NCBI RefSeq assembly: GCF_009755815.1
Contig: NZ_WRPK01000008.1
Coordinates: 1 to 64,000 of the forward strand
DNA length: 64,000 nt
Direction: 5' to 3'
Source: Flavisphingomonas formosensis
GTDB taxonomy: Bacteria; Pseudomonadota; Alphaproteobacteria; Sphingomonadales; Sphingomonadaceae
Part shown: positions 8,487-17,529 of the stretch, in pieces
How positions within the stretch are numbered: the stretch's first letter is position 1
Layout: every line of letters begins with the position of its first letter
Position numbers and translations under genes: made by a program
Notes under the pieces: generated by a model
Told to the model about the DNA's origin: nothing
Database searches by the model: none
The model's input: the letters and a program-made list of their open reading frames with translations, nothing else

Positions 8487-9269
8487 ATGCCGGGTACCGA
8501 CATCCGTCCCAACCTCGCCTCGCCGAACACCGGCGTCGTGATCACCGGGGGCGCCTCCGGCCTCGGCTTCGCCTCCGCGCGCGCGCTGGCTGCAGTGGGC
8601 CGCGCCGTCGCGCTATGGGACATCGACGGTGCGCGCGCCGAAAGCGCTGCCGGGCAGGTCCGTTCGGAATTCGGCGTTGCCGCGATCGGGCTCGCCGTCG
8701 ATGTGCGCGATCCGCACGCCATCAAGGAAGCGGCCGAGGCCAGCCGTGCGGCGCTGCCGTCGATCGGCGGCATCGTGCATTGCGCCGGCATCGTCGACAC
8801 CGCCTCGCTGGAAGGCATCACCATCGAAAGCTGGGACGACGGCATCAACATCCATCTGCGCCCGATCGTGCTGCTGCTGCAGGCTTTCCTCGAAGATCTG
8901 AAGAGCAATCCGGGCTCTGCCGTGGTCGCCACCGCGTCGATCAACGCCACGCTCGGCAACGCCGTCAACCCGATCTACACCGCCGCCAAGGGCGGCGTGC
9001 TCTCGCTCGTCCGCTCGCTCGCGGACCGGCTGGCGAAGGACGGCATCCGCGTCAACTCGGTCTCGCCAGGCCAGATCATGACTCCGATGATGAAGCCCTC
9101 GGTCGATGCGCTGCCCGATCGCTATTTCGAGAAACGGATCCTGATGGAGCGGATCGGCGAGCCCGAGGAGATCGGCCGTGTCGTCCGTTTCCTGCTGTCC
9201 GACGAAGCGAGCTACATCACCGCGTCCGAAATCGTCGTGGATGGAGGAAACATCTCCTCGCAACGCTGA
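8487..9269 (+). CDS. Short-chain dehydrogenase/reductase (SDR)
   Basis: The 260-residue classical SDR starts at ATG 8487 after GGGGAG. Motifs are TGGASGLGFAS for NAD(P) binding, CAGI, a catalytic Ser in TASINA, and YTAAK. The C-terminal EIVVDGGN is typical. It probably acts on a hydroxy or keto group of the imported substrate. The TonB-dependent receptor follows 55 bases downstream on the same strand, so the two are likely co-expressed. Confidence 0.92.
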   Translation: MPGTDIRPNLASPNTGVVITGGASGLGFASARALAAVGRAVALWDIDGARAESAAGQVRSEFGVAAIGLAVDVRDPHAIKEAAEASRAALPSIGGIVHCAGIVDTASLEGITIESWDDGINIHLRPIVLLLQAFLEDLKSNPGSAVVATASINATLGNAVNPIYTAAKGGVLSLVRSLADRLAKDGIRVNSVSPGQIMTPMMKPSVDALPDRYFEKRILMERIGEPEEIGRVVRFLLSDEASYITASEIVVDGGNISSQR

Positions 9270-9324
9270 CGCCGGGATCTTCGACAGAATGATATCAAGT
9301 CCAAAACACTAAGGGGAGTGAAAG

Positions 9325-11625
9325 ATGAAAGCTTCGGTCGTGCGCCGCATCGTGGCGCGCAGGACGCTGTGTGCCGCCGTGTCGATGAGCGCGCTCGCCG
9401 CCATGCCCACCCACGCGCAGGATGCGGCTGCGCCGGCATCGGTCAGCGAGGCCGCCACCGGTCTCGGCGATATCGTCGTCACCGCGCGGCGGCGCAACGA
9501 GAATCTGCATGACGTGCCGGTGGCGATCACCGCCTTTACCGGCGAGGCGCTGCAGACCCGCAACATCACCGAAGTGACCGCGCTCGATGGGCTCGCGCCC
9601 AACGTCAAGGTCGTCGAGAGCAGCAGCAACGTGACGACCTACATCCAGATCCGCGGATCGGTGACGACCAATCCCAATCCGGGCTACGAACCGGCCGCCG
9701 CCATGTATATCGACGGCGTCTATATCGGTAAGGCCGTGGGTTCGACCGTAGACGTCGCCGACATCGATCACATCGAGGTGCTGCGCGGTCCGCAGGGCAC
9801 GCTGTTCGGCCGCAACACGCTGGCCGGTGCGGTCAACATCGTCACCAAGAAGCCGAGCGGCACATTCGGCGGCTGGGCGAAACTCGGCGCCGGCGATTAT
9901 GGTCGCAAGCTCGGCCAGTTTTCATTGGACCTGCCTGAATTCAATAATATCAGCATCAAGCTCGCCGGGCTGATCTCGCGCCGCAACGGCTTCGTCCATG
10001 TGCGTGACAATCCCTATCCGGCGATCCCCGGCCAGGATCCCACGGTGAAGCGCATCGGCGACGAGCGCAGCGAAGCCTTCCGCGCGGCGGTGCGTTACCG
10101 GCCGGTCGACAATCTGACGCTCGACTACACCTTCGATTATAACCGGGTCCACAACACGCCGATCGCAGGCGTTCTGCAATCCATCGGACAAGGCGGCATA
10201 TTCGATCCCAATTCATCCAACTATGTTGGCGTGCCACTCTATCTCTATCTGCAGAACGGCCGCACCGACACCAGCTACGCGACTGGCGGCGTCGACAATG
10301 CGAAGATGGCGGATCGGGTGAAGACCTTCACCCACACGCTCACCGGCACGCTCTCGCTCGGCGAAGCGACGCTGAAATCGATCACCTCCTATCGCACGAT
10401 GAAGTGGCTCCAGTCGCTCGATCTCGATGGCACGCCGCTGCCGATCGCCGCCGGCGGATCGAATCTCGACTATCATCAATTCTCGCAGGAGATCCAGGTC
10501 ACCGGCAAGCTCGGCCGGCTGGTTTATACCGGCGGCCTCTATTATTTCCACGACAAGGGCGACAACAGCAACCCGCAGCAATTCTTCGGAACGACGCTGG
10601 AATCGCTCGACACCTTCACCACCAATGCCGACGCCATCTACGCACAGGTCGATTACACGCCGCCGATCCTCGACGACAAGCTCGTGCTGACCGCCGGCTA
10701 CCGCTATAGCCACGAACGCAAGACGAGCGACCGCTTCGCATCGGCCGGCGGCTTCGTCACCATTCCAGCGGGAACCATCTCGGCTGCCAGCTTCCATGGC
10801 TCGACGCCGACTTTCATCGCCAAATACTCGTTCACGCCCGCGTTCAACGTCTACGCCAAATATGCCGAGGGTTTCAAAAGCGGCGGCTTCTCCGTCGACG
10901 CCACCGATCTCGTCGCCGCGACGACCCCCTATGCCCCCGAAACCGTCAAATCGATCGAGGTCGGCTCCAAGCTGCGCTTGTTCGGCGGCCGCCTGATCCT
11001 CAACGCCGCCGCCTTTTTCGACAAGCACGACAATCAGCAGATCGCCATCTTCAAGGCCGGTCCGAACGGCTTCGTGACGCTCACCGCCAACGGCGCCAAG
11101 TCCAAGATCAAGGGTTTCGAGCTGGAGGCGCAGGCCAAGCCGGTCGACTGGCTGATGCTGTCGGGCAATGTCGGGCACACCGATCCGCGCTTCACCCAAT
11201 ATTTTGGAACGGAAGGCGGCCCCAATATTGCGAAAACACAGGCCTTCGCCTTCGTGCCGCGCTGGCAGGCGACGGTCAGCGGCGATGCACGGTTGTTCCA
11301 GGCAGACAATCTTCAGGTCAATGTCGCGGTCGATTTCAACTATAATTCGAAATATGCCGCCTTGCCCTACAGCACGGACCCTGCGACCAACCCCAACATC
11401 TATTCGACGCTAGCGGATTCGCAAAAGATCGTCGACGGCCGCGTGATCTTCAGCAAGATCCCGATCGGCGGCACGACGCTGACAACGACGGTGTTCGTCA
11501 AGAACATCTTCAACGATGCGTCGCGCACAGCCGGAATCGATTTCGGCCCGTCCTTCGGCAATATCGTGACGCGCAACTATAATTTCCCGCGCAGCTTCGG
11601 GGTGGACGCCACTGTCCGCTTCTGA
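9325..11625 (+). CDS. TonB-dependent outer membrane receptor
   Basis: The 766-residue protein has an N-terminal signal peptide ending near MPTHAQ, a TonB-box-like DIVVTARRR, a plug domain (VPVAITAFTGEAL, VLRGPQGTLFGRNTLAGAVNI) and a 22-strand barrel closing with the C-terminal Phe of DATVRF. It transports a substrate across the outer membrane using energy from TonB-ExbBD. Location beside SDR, BVMO and PQQ dehydrogenase genes suggests an organic catabolic substrate rather than iron, as is common in sphingomonads. ATG 9325 follows AAGGGGAGTG. Confidence 0.95.
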   Translation: MKASVVRRIVARRTLCAAVSMSALAAMPTHAQDAAAPASVSEAATGLGDIVVTARRRNENLHDVPVAITAFTGEALQTRNITEVTALDGLAPNVKVVESSSNVTTYIQIRGSVTTNPNPGYEPAAAMYIDGVYIGKAVGSTVDVADIDHIEVLRGPQGTLFGRNTLAGAVNIVTKKPSGTFGGWAKLGAGDYGRKLGQFSLDLPEFNNISIKLAGLISRRNGFVHVRDNPYPAIPGQDPTVKRIGDERSEAFRAAVRYRPVDNLTLDYTFDYNRVHNTPIAGVLQSIGQGGIFDPNSSNYVGVPLYLYLQNGRTDTSYATGGVDNAKMADRVKTFTHTLTGTLSLGEATLKSITSYRTMKWLQSLDLDGTPLPIAAGGSNLDYHQFSQEIQVTGKLGRLVYTGGLYYFHDKGDNSNPQQFFGTTLESLDTFTTNADAIYAQVDYTPPILDDKLVLTAGYRYSHERKTSDRFASAGGFVTIPAGTISAASFHGSTPTFIAKYSFTPAFNVYAKYAEGFKSGGFSVDATDLVAATTPYAPETVKSIEVGSKLRLFGGRLILNAAAFFDKHDNQQIAIFKAGPNGFVTLTANGAKSKIKGFELEAQAKPVDWLMLSGNVGHTDPRFTQYFGTEGGPNIAKTQAFAFVPRWQATVSGDARLFQADNLQVNVAVDFNYNSKYAALPYSTDPATNPNIYSTLADSQKIVDGRVIFSKIPIGGTTLTTTVFVKNIFNDASRTAGIDFGPSFGNIVTRNYNFPRSFGVDATVRF

Positions 11626-11632
11626 TCGGGTG

Positions 11633-11658
11633 AGCCGCCGCCCGATCAGGCGGCGGCT
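11633..11658. terminator. Bidirectional terminator-like hairpin
   Basis: AGCCGCCGCC and GGCGGCGGCT form a perfect 10-bp stem with a 6-base loop, between the convergent TonB receptor and NmrA-type gene. It overlaps the last codons of the latter. There is no clear T run, so termination is inferred from position and stem strength. Confidence 0.55.
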
Positions 11659-12506
11659 ACCAAAGCTGCGATCGCAGCGTCTAGACCAGTCTTGCCTTTT
11701 CGGGCACCGGCGCCGCGATCGGGATAATCGATCCAGCCGGCATTGAAACCGTCGATCATCTGCATGCGCGGAACCGGATTGCGCATGCCCTGCTCGCGGA
11801 AGATCGCCTCCCACCTCGCACGCGGCACCGCCTCGGCCTGCACCGGTCGGGAGAGCGCCTGGGAAAAGGCCGATGCCAGTGCCAGGGGCGTTACGCGCTC
11901 CGCCGCCTCCAGTTCGACGACATGCGCATGCGTTTCCTCGCGCAGCAGGTCGGCGACACAATGGCCGACATCCTGCGCGGCGATCATCGGCACCGGCCGA
12001 TCGAGCGGCTGCAAATAGCTGCGGATCACCCCCTCGTCTCGGGCGGATGCCACATCGGCCGCGGCATTGTCGATGAACCAGGCCGGCCGCAGGAAGGTGA
12101 CGGGAAACGGCAACGTGCCAAGCCTTTCCTCCAGCAATCCCAGCTGATTGAGCAGGTTCGGCCGCGTCGTATCCGCACCGATGGTGGAGAGCGCGACCAC
12201 ATGGGCCGGCCGGGAGGAGACCAGCGCGGCGTGCAGCGTCGCGATCATCGCCCGTGCCTCCGGAAAACCGGGCGAAGGATCGAACACCGACGGGAGCATC
12301 GCGAACACCCCCTCCGTCCCGGCAAAAGCCCGCGCCAAGGCGTCCGGCGCATCCAGATCGGCAACAGCGATCTCGCAACCCAGGCCCGCCCATGGCGCCC
12401 CCTTGGCAGCATCGCGCACGATCGCCCGCACAGGCTGTCCCGCTGCACGCAAAGCGCGCGCGGCCGCGCCGCCGACCTTGCCGGTCGCTCCCATGATCGC
12501 AAACAT
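11646..12506 (-). CDS. NmrA/NAD(P)H-binding atypical SDR
   Basis: The 286-residue protein starts at ATG 12506 (MFAIMGATGKVG) after GGAAAGGA. The frame extends further upstream, but the Rossmann fold begins here. The glycine motif GATGKVGGAAA and the RAIVRDAAKG strand are typical of NmrA-like / NAD(P)H azoreductase-like proteins. The YxxxK active site is not evident, so it may be a redox sensor or a quinone/azo reductase. It is divergent from a LysR gene, the usual layout of a regulator with its target. Confidence 0.82.
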   Translation of the reverse strand: MFAIMGATGKVGGAAARALRAAGQPVRAIVRDAAKGAPWAGLGCEIAVADLDAPDALARAFAGTEGVFAMLPSVFDPSPGFPEARAMIATLHAALVSSRPAHVVALSTIGADTTRPNLLNQLGLLEERLGTLPFPVTFLRPAWFIDNAAADVASARDEGVIRSYLQPLDRPVPMIAAQDVGHCVADLLREETHAHVVELEAAERVTPLALASAFSQALSRPVQAEAVPRARWEAIFREQGMRNPVPRMQMIDGFNAGWIDYPDRGAGARKGKTGLDAAIAALVAAA

Positions 12507-12654
12507 TGAATTGTCCTTTCCGCATTCCCGCCAGTGCGGGGAAACAGGTTCGGCAGGACTTTGCCCGCCTCGCTCCGTCTTATGCAATTTGGAGACTACT
12601 GATCCCAATGCGCTTATGTCATATCAGTCGTGATCTGTTGTCAGGAGTGAACCC

Positions 12655-13572
12655 ATGGCCTATGACGGCCGCCTGCTGTCCGGCGTGACCGTGCTGATGG
12701 CGGTGGTGGAGGCAGGATCGATCGTGCGCGCCGCCGGTGCGATCGGCCTTTCGCCTTCCGGCGCCAGCCGCGCGCTTGCCCGGCTGGAGGCGCGCGTCGG
12801 CATCCGCCTCATCGATCGCACCACTCGCGCCCTCTCGCTCACCGACGAGGGCCGACGCTTCTACGAGAGCGTCGCACCGCATCTGGCCGCGATCGAGGAA
12901 GCTGCGCACGAGGCTGCAGGATCCGCCAGTCTCGTGCGCGGCCGCCTGCGCGTCAACGTCGATCCATTCTTCGCGCGCATCGTGCTGGCCGATCGCATCG
13001 CGGCTTTTCTTGGCAGCCATCCCGATCTGTCGCTGGAACTGGTGGCTCGGGATGCGGTGGGCGATCTCGTCGCGGACGGCTTCGATCTCGCCATCCGCTT
13101 CGGCGATCCGCCCACCGGCTCGTTCGTCGCACGCAAGCTGACCGACACGCGCATCCTCACCGTCGCATCGCCCGCCTATCTCGCCACGCGCGGCCGGCCG
13201 TCCCACCCGTCCGATCTTGCGGACCATGACTGCATCGATTTTCTCGATGTCGGCACCGGCCGCCCCTTCGCGTGGGAGTTTCACCGCAAAGGCACGATCA
13301 TGCCGGTGACGTTCCGCTCACGGCTGCTGCTGTCGGATAGCAACACGTTGCTCGACGTCTGCGTCGCGGGCGCGGGCATCGCGCAGGTGCTGGAGATCGG
13401 CACGCGCGCCTGGATCCGGAGCGGCGCCTTGGTCGATCTGTTCCCCGACTGGGCTGAAGAGCGCTTTCCGCTCTATGCCCTCTTCCCGTCGCGCCACCAT
13501 CGCGCCGCGAAAGTCCGCGCATTCATTGACTTCTGCGAGGAGATGATCGCCGCGCACGAAGCACTGGGATGA
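12655..13572 (+). CDS. LysR-family transcriptional regulator
   Basis: The 305-residue protein has an N-terminal winged HTH (VVEAGSIVRAAGAIGLSPSGASRALARLEARVGIRL, broken here as the HTH core) followed by RTTRALSLTDEGRRFY, diagnostic of LysR. The effector domain covers residues about 90-300. It is divergent from the NmrA-type gene with a 148-base gap that contains a weak ACTGAT-N19-ATCAGT dyad (12598-12628), a possible binding site. It probably activates that gene. Confidence 0.92.
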   Translation: MAYDGRLLSGVTVLMAVVEAGSIVRAAGAIGLSPSGASRALARLEARVGIRLIDRTTRALSLTDEGRRFYESVAPHLAAIEEAAHEAAGSASLVRGRLRVNVDPFFARIVLADRIAAFLGSHPDLSLELVARDAVGDLVADGFDLAIRFGDPPTGSFVARKLTDTRILTVASPAYLATRGRPSHPSDLADHDCIDFLDVGTGRPFAWEFHRKGTIMPVTFRSRLLLSDSNTLLDVCVAGAGIAQVLEIGTRAWIRSGALVDLFPDWAEERFPLYALFPSRHHRAAKVRAFIDFCEEMIAAHEALG

Positions 13573-13614
13573 TCTTTGGCCCTCTCCCCCGCGCGGAAGA
13601 AGGTTCAATCAAGG

Positions 13615-15228
13615 TCAGGGCGCCACCGTGAACCCACTATATCCCTCTGCCGCCACTTTCTCGCATCGTCCGACATAGGCCGGATAATCGAGATGAATCA
13701 TGAAACGACGTGGTTTCCCGTCTATATTTGCGCCGGTGTACCAACTGTTGCCTGTCGCCAGCAATGTGCCGGCGGCCATCGCGTTCAGTTCCTCGCCCCA
13801 TGTCTCCTGCGCCGTCTCGTCCGCCTCGATCAGGTTCAGGCCTTGCGTGCGCAGATGGACGAGACAGTCCGCGATCCAGTCGACATGCTGTTCGATCGAA
13901 TAGATCATGTTGGTGAGCACGCAGGGGCTGCCCGGTCCCGACACGATGAACATGTTCGGAAAGCCGGCGACGCCGAGGCCGAGATAGGATTGCGCTCCGT
14001 CCGCCCAGTCGTCCCGCAGCCGGCGGTCGCCGCGGCCGCGAATGTCCATGCGCAGCAACGGTCCTGTGATCGCATCATAGCCGGTCGCCAGCACCAATAT
14101 GTCGAGCGGATGGTCCTTGCCGCCCGCACGTACGCCGGTTTCGGTGACGCGTTCTATCGGCTCCTGCTTCAGGTCGACCAGATGGACGTTGGGCCGGTTG
14201 TAGGTGTCGTAATAGCCGGTATCGATGCACAGCCGCTTCACGCCCAGGCGATGCTTCGGCACCAGCTTGTCCGCCGTTTCCGGATCCTTGACGATCTCAT
14301 GGATCTTGTCGCGGAAGAAGGCCGAGGCGGTGTCGTTGGCCTTCATGTCGTAGCTGAGATCGTAGAAGGCGCCCTGGAACGAAAGGCCGCCGCGCGCCCA
14401 GGCTTCCTCATAGATGCGCTTGCGCTCGGCATCGTCCACTTCCAGCGCGCTCTTGGTACCAGGTTCTCCGGTCACGGCACCGAACTGCTTGCCGCAATGA
14501 TCGCGGAACGCCTTGTAATCGCTCTTGATCTTGGCGGCATCGGCGGGATCGAGCGGCCGGTTGTGCGCCGGCACGCAATAGGATGCGGTGCGCTGGAAGA
14601 CGGTCAGTTCCGCCGCCTCACGGGCGATCATCGGAATAGCCTGTACGCCGGACGATCCGGTGCCGATCACGCCGACGCGCTTGCCGGCGAGGTCCACGCC
14701 CTCGTGCGGCCAGCTTCCGGTATGGACGAGCAGGCCCTGAAAGCTGTCGAGCCCGGCTATGTCCGGCACGTTGGACGCGGAGAGGCAGCCGACGGCGGTA
14801 ACGAGGAAGCGCGCCACCGTTTCAGCGCCATCGGACGTCGCGACGATCCAGCGCCCGCGCGCTTCGTCGAAACGCGCGCCCAGCACGCGCGTGTGGAAGC
14901 GGAAGTGACGCCGCAGATCGAAGCGGTCCGCGACGTGGCCCGCATAGCGCAAGATTTCCGGCTGGGGCGAGAAATGCTCGCTCCATTCCCATTGCTGCTG
15001 CAGATCCTCGGAGAAACGGTAGCTATATTCCATGCTCTGCACGTCGCAGCGCGCGCCGGGATACCGATTCCAGTACCAGGTACCCCCGACATCACCGCCC
15101 GCCTCGAACCCCTGCATGGAGAAGCCGTTTTCCTGCAGCCGGTTCGCCATGGCGAGCCCCGCAAAGCCCGCACCGATGACGACGACATCCACCTCACCAC
15201 CCTGGCCGGCCCGCTCCGCCGAGTTCAT
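13615..15228 (-). CDS. Baeyer-Villiger flavin monooxygenase
   Basis: The 537-residue protein starts at ATG 15228 (MNSAERAG) after AGGAGCAGG; an upstream in-frame start at 15252 is less likely. It shows FAD-binding GAGFAG, the upstream fingerprint GGTWYWNRYPGARCD, the BVMO fingerprint FQGLLVHTGSWP (F-x-G-x3-H-x3-W) near residue 165, a second Rossmann GTGSSG and an ATGYD segment. It should insert oxygen next to a ketone to give an ester or lactone using NADPH and O2. It is divergent from the PQQ dehydrogenase, whose product could be its ketone substrate (inference). Confidence 0.95.
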   Translation of the reverse strand: MNSAERAGQGGEVDVVVIGAGFAGLAMANRLQENGFSMQGFEAGGDVGGTWYWNRYPGARCDVQSMEYSYRFSEDLQQQWEWSEHFSPQPEILRYAGHVADRFDLRRHFRFHTRVLGARFDEARGRWIVATSDGAETVARFLVTAVGCLSASNVPDIAGLDSFQGLLVHTGSWPHEGVDLAGKRVGVIGTGSSGVQAIPMIAREAAELTVFQRTASYCVPAHNRPLDPADAAKIKSDYKAFRDHCGKQFGAVTGEPGTKSALEVDDAERKRIYEEAWARGGLSFQGAFYDLSYDMKANDTASAFFRDKIHEIVKDPETADKLVPKHRLGVKRLCIDTGYYDTYNRPNVHLVDLKQEPIERVTETGVRAGGKDHPLDILVLATGYDAITGPLLRMDIRGRGDRRLRDDWADGAQSYLGLGVAGFPNMFIVSGPGSPCVLTNMIYSIEQHVDWIADCLVHLRTQGLNLIEADETAQETWGEELNAMAAGTLLATGNSWYTGANIDGKPRRFMIHLDYPAYVGRCEKVAAEGYSGFTVAP

Positions 15229-15351
15229 GATCCTGCTCCTATCAAAAACCATGTCCGGGAATCGAAAGCCCCCGCTTCTTTCTCTGCGCGCATCAATCTG
15301 CCATCACGACATTTGACGGGCATTTTGGTTTATTCTAGCACGCATCACATC

Positions 15352-15373
15352 GTCAATGCGCGAAAATATTGAC
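15352..15373. promoter_or_regulatory. Candidate operator between the BVMO and PQQ dehydrogenase genes
   Basis: GTCAAT and ATTGAC form a perfect 6-bp inverted repeat with a 10-base spacer, 24 bases before the PQQ dehydrogenase start. The gap (15229-15396) is AT-rich around it. A regulator controlling both divergent genes could bind here. No regulator gene is adjacent. Confidence 0.35.
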
Positions 15374-15396
15374 AAAATGCGTAAGGGGAGAGGGTC

Positions 15397-17460
15397 TTGA
15401 AATCGATCTGGCGTGTCGCCGTACTTGGCGTGACCCTTCTTTCCGGCGCCGCCTTCACCATGGTGCCTTCGCAGGACAGCCTTTCAGACCCGTCTGCGCG
15501 GGATTGGGCGATGCACGGCCGCACCGCGAGCGAGCAGCGCTTTTCCCCGCTCGGCCAGATCAGCCAGGCAAACGTCGCTGGCCTCGGTCTCGCCTGGTAT
15601 CATGAGTTCGACACGGATCGCGGCCAGGAGGCGACGCCGATCGTCGTCGACGGCAAGCTCTATGTCTCCACCGCCTGGAGCAAGGTGTTCGCCTTCGACG
15701 CCGCAAGCGGCACGCCTCTCTGGTCCTATGATCCGCAGGTAAAGGGCGCCAAAGGCTTCGATGCCTGCTGCGACGTGGTCAATCGCGGCGTGGCGGTGGA
15801 TGGCGGCCATGTCTTCGTCGGCACGCTCGACGGCCGACTGATCGCGCTCGACCGGACGACAGGCAAGCCGGCCTGGTCCGTGCAGACCACCGATCCGGCC
15901 AAGCCTTACACGATTACGGGTGCGCCGCGTGTCGTGCGCGGCAAGGTGATCATCGGCAACGGCGGCGCGGAATATGGCGTGCGCGGCTATGTGAGCGCCT
16001 ATGACGCGGCCACCGGCAAGCTCGTCTGGCGCTTCTACACTGTGCCCGGAGATCCGAAGAAAGGGCCCGACGGAGCAGCGTCCGATCCGATCATGGCCAA
16101 GGCCGCGTCCACCTGGTCGGGCCGCTGGTATGACGAGGGCGGCGGTGGCGGCACCGTCTGGGACTCGATCGTGTATGACGAGGAACTGGGCCGGCTCTAC
16201 ATCGGCGTCGGCAATGGCGGGCCCTATAATTATTTCGTGCGATCGGACGGCAAGGGCGACAACCTCTTCCTCGCCTCGATCGTCGCGCTGGATCCGGATA
16301 CCGGCCGCTACATCTGGCACTATCAGGAAAATCCGCAGGAAAGCTGGGACTATACCGCGACGCAGCCGATCGCGCTGGCCGATCTCGTCATCGACGGCAA
16401 GCCGCGCAAGGTGCTGATGCAGGCGCCGAAGAACGGGCTGTTCTACGTCATCGATCGGACGACCGGGAAACCGATCAGCGCGACGCCCTACACCCAGATC
16501 AACTGGGCGAGCGGCATCGATCCCAACAACGGCCGTCCGATCGAGAAACCTGATATTCGCTATCCGGAAAAGCCGGTGCTGCTCATGCCGGGGGCATCGG
16601 GCAGCCACAACTGGTATCCTATGGCGTTCAACCCGCGGCTCAACCTCGCATATTTCCCGATCTCGCGGAACAATGCGCAGCTCTACACGCCGCAAAAGCC
16701 CTTCCAGTATCGCAAGCAGGGCTGGAACACCGGCATCGAACTCGCCCCCGCCGCCATCCCCGACGATCAGATCGCGCCGATCGCCGCCAGCCAGACCGGT
16801 GCGCTGATCGCCTGGGATCCTATCGCCGGCAAGCCGCGCTGGGCAGTCGAGCATCCCTATCAGAATAATGGCGGGGTGCTGGCGACCGGCGGCGATCTCG
16901 TCTTCGAAGGCACATCGGACGGCTATTTCTATGCCTATGCCGCGAACACGGGCAAGCAGCTCTGGCGCTACGAGGCGGGCAACGGCATCATCGCCGGTCC
17001 GATCAGCTATGCGGTCGGCAACGTCCAATATGTCGCGGTGATGGCCGGCTTCGGCGGATCGGGAGTCTCCGCCGGCTTCCAGGCGCATCAGCATCGCCGC
17101 CTGCCCGGCCGGTTGCTGGTATTCAGGCTCGGCGGCACCGCAAGCGCGCCGGCCTATCCGCCCGAGCCGGTTTCGACCTTCAAGGCCGAGACGCCGAAAG
17201 TACCCGCCGCCACGATCGAACGCGGCCGCATCGTCTACAATAATAATTGCATGGTCTGTCACGGCGTAAACGCGATCAGCAGCATCCTGCCGGATCTGCG
17301 CAAATCGATGCTGATCGCCGACGCGCAGGCCTTCGATGCGGTGGTGGCCGACGGCGCGCTGGCCGACAACGGCATGGTCGGTTTCCGCGACAAGCTGCCC
17401 GCCGCGGATATCGCGGCGATCCGAGCCTATCTGCAGGAGCGGTCGGCCGCGCAGAAATAG
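15397..17460 (+). CDS. PQQ-dependent quinohaemoprotein alcohol dehydrogenase
   Basis: The 687-residue periplasmic protein starts at TTG 15397 after AAGGGGAGAG, with a signal peptide of about 22 residues. The N-terminal 560 residues form the eight-bladed PQQ propeller with tryptophan-docking repeats. The vicinal disulphide is DACCD (near residue 123), and the catalytic Asp lies in ESWDYTATQ. A C-terminal cytochrome c domain has CMVCHG near residue 618. This is the type II quinohaemoprotein ADH layout, passing electrons from alcohol oxidation to the respiratory chain. The residue two after the catalytic Asp is Thr, as in calcium rather than lanthanide enzymes. Confidence 0.94.
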   Translation: MKSIWRVAVLGVTLLSGAAFTMVPSQDSLSDPSARDWAMHGRTASEQRFSPLGQISQANVAGLGLAWYHEFDTDRGQEATPIVVDGKLYVSTAWSKVFAFDAASGTPLWSYDPQVKGAKGFDACCDVVNRGVAVDGGHVFVGTLDGRLIALDRTTGKPAWSVQTTDPAKPYTITGAPRVVRGKVIIGNGGAEYGVRGYVSAYDAATGKLVWRFYTVPGDPKKGPDGAASDPIMAKAASTWSGRWYDEGGGGGTVWDSIVYDEELGRLYIGVGNGGPYNYFVRSDGKGDNLFLASIVALDPDTGRYIWHYQENPQESWDYTATQPIALADLVIDGKPRKVLMQAPKNGLFYVIDRTTGKPISATPYTQINWASGIDPNNGRPIEKPDIRYPEKPVLLMPGASGSHNWYPMAFNPRLNLAYFPISRNNAQLYTPQKPFQYRKQGWNTGIELAPAAIPDDQIAPIAASQTGALIAWDPIAGKPRWAVEHPYQNNGGVLATGGDLVFEGTSDGYFYAYAANTGKQLWRYEAGNGIIAGPISYAVGNVQYVAVMAGFGGSGVSAGFQAHQHRRLPGRLLVFRLGGTASAPAYPPEPVSTFKAETPKVPAATIERGRIVYNNNCMVCHGVNAISSILPDLRKSMLIADAQAFDAVVADGALADNGMVGFRDKLPAADIAAIRAYLQERSAAQK

Positions 17461-17486
17461 CGTCCTCAGCGCTCGCGCCCGCACGA

Positions 17487-17513
17487 GAGTCCTCCGCCGG
17501 CTACGGCGGGGGC
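17487..17513. terminator. Terminator-like hairpin between convergent genes
   Basis: CCGCCG-gcta-CGGCGG forms the core stem, extended outward by GAG/CTC and a C-rich side with one bulge. It lies between the PQQ dehydrogenase end and the J-domain gene end. There is no T tail on either strand. Confidence 0.45.
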
Positions 17514-17529
17514 TCGCCGTCTGCTGCGC

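Noticed and set aside
15313-15336. Sigma70 promoter TTGACG/TATTCT upstream of the PQQ dehydrogenase
   Set aside because: The spacing is only 12 bases, too short for a normal promoter.
15484-17484. A 666-residue minus-strand frame opposite the PQQ dehydrogenase
   Set aside because: It lacks domains and covers a plus-strand gene with haem and PQQ motifs.
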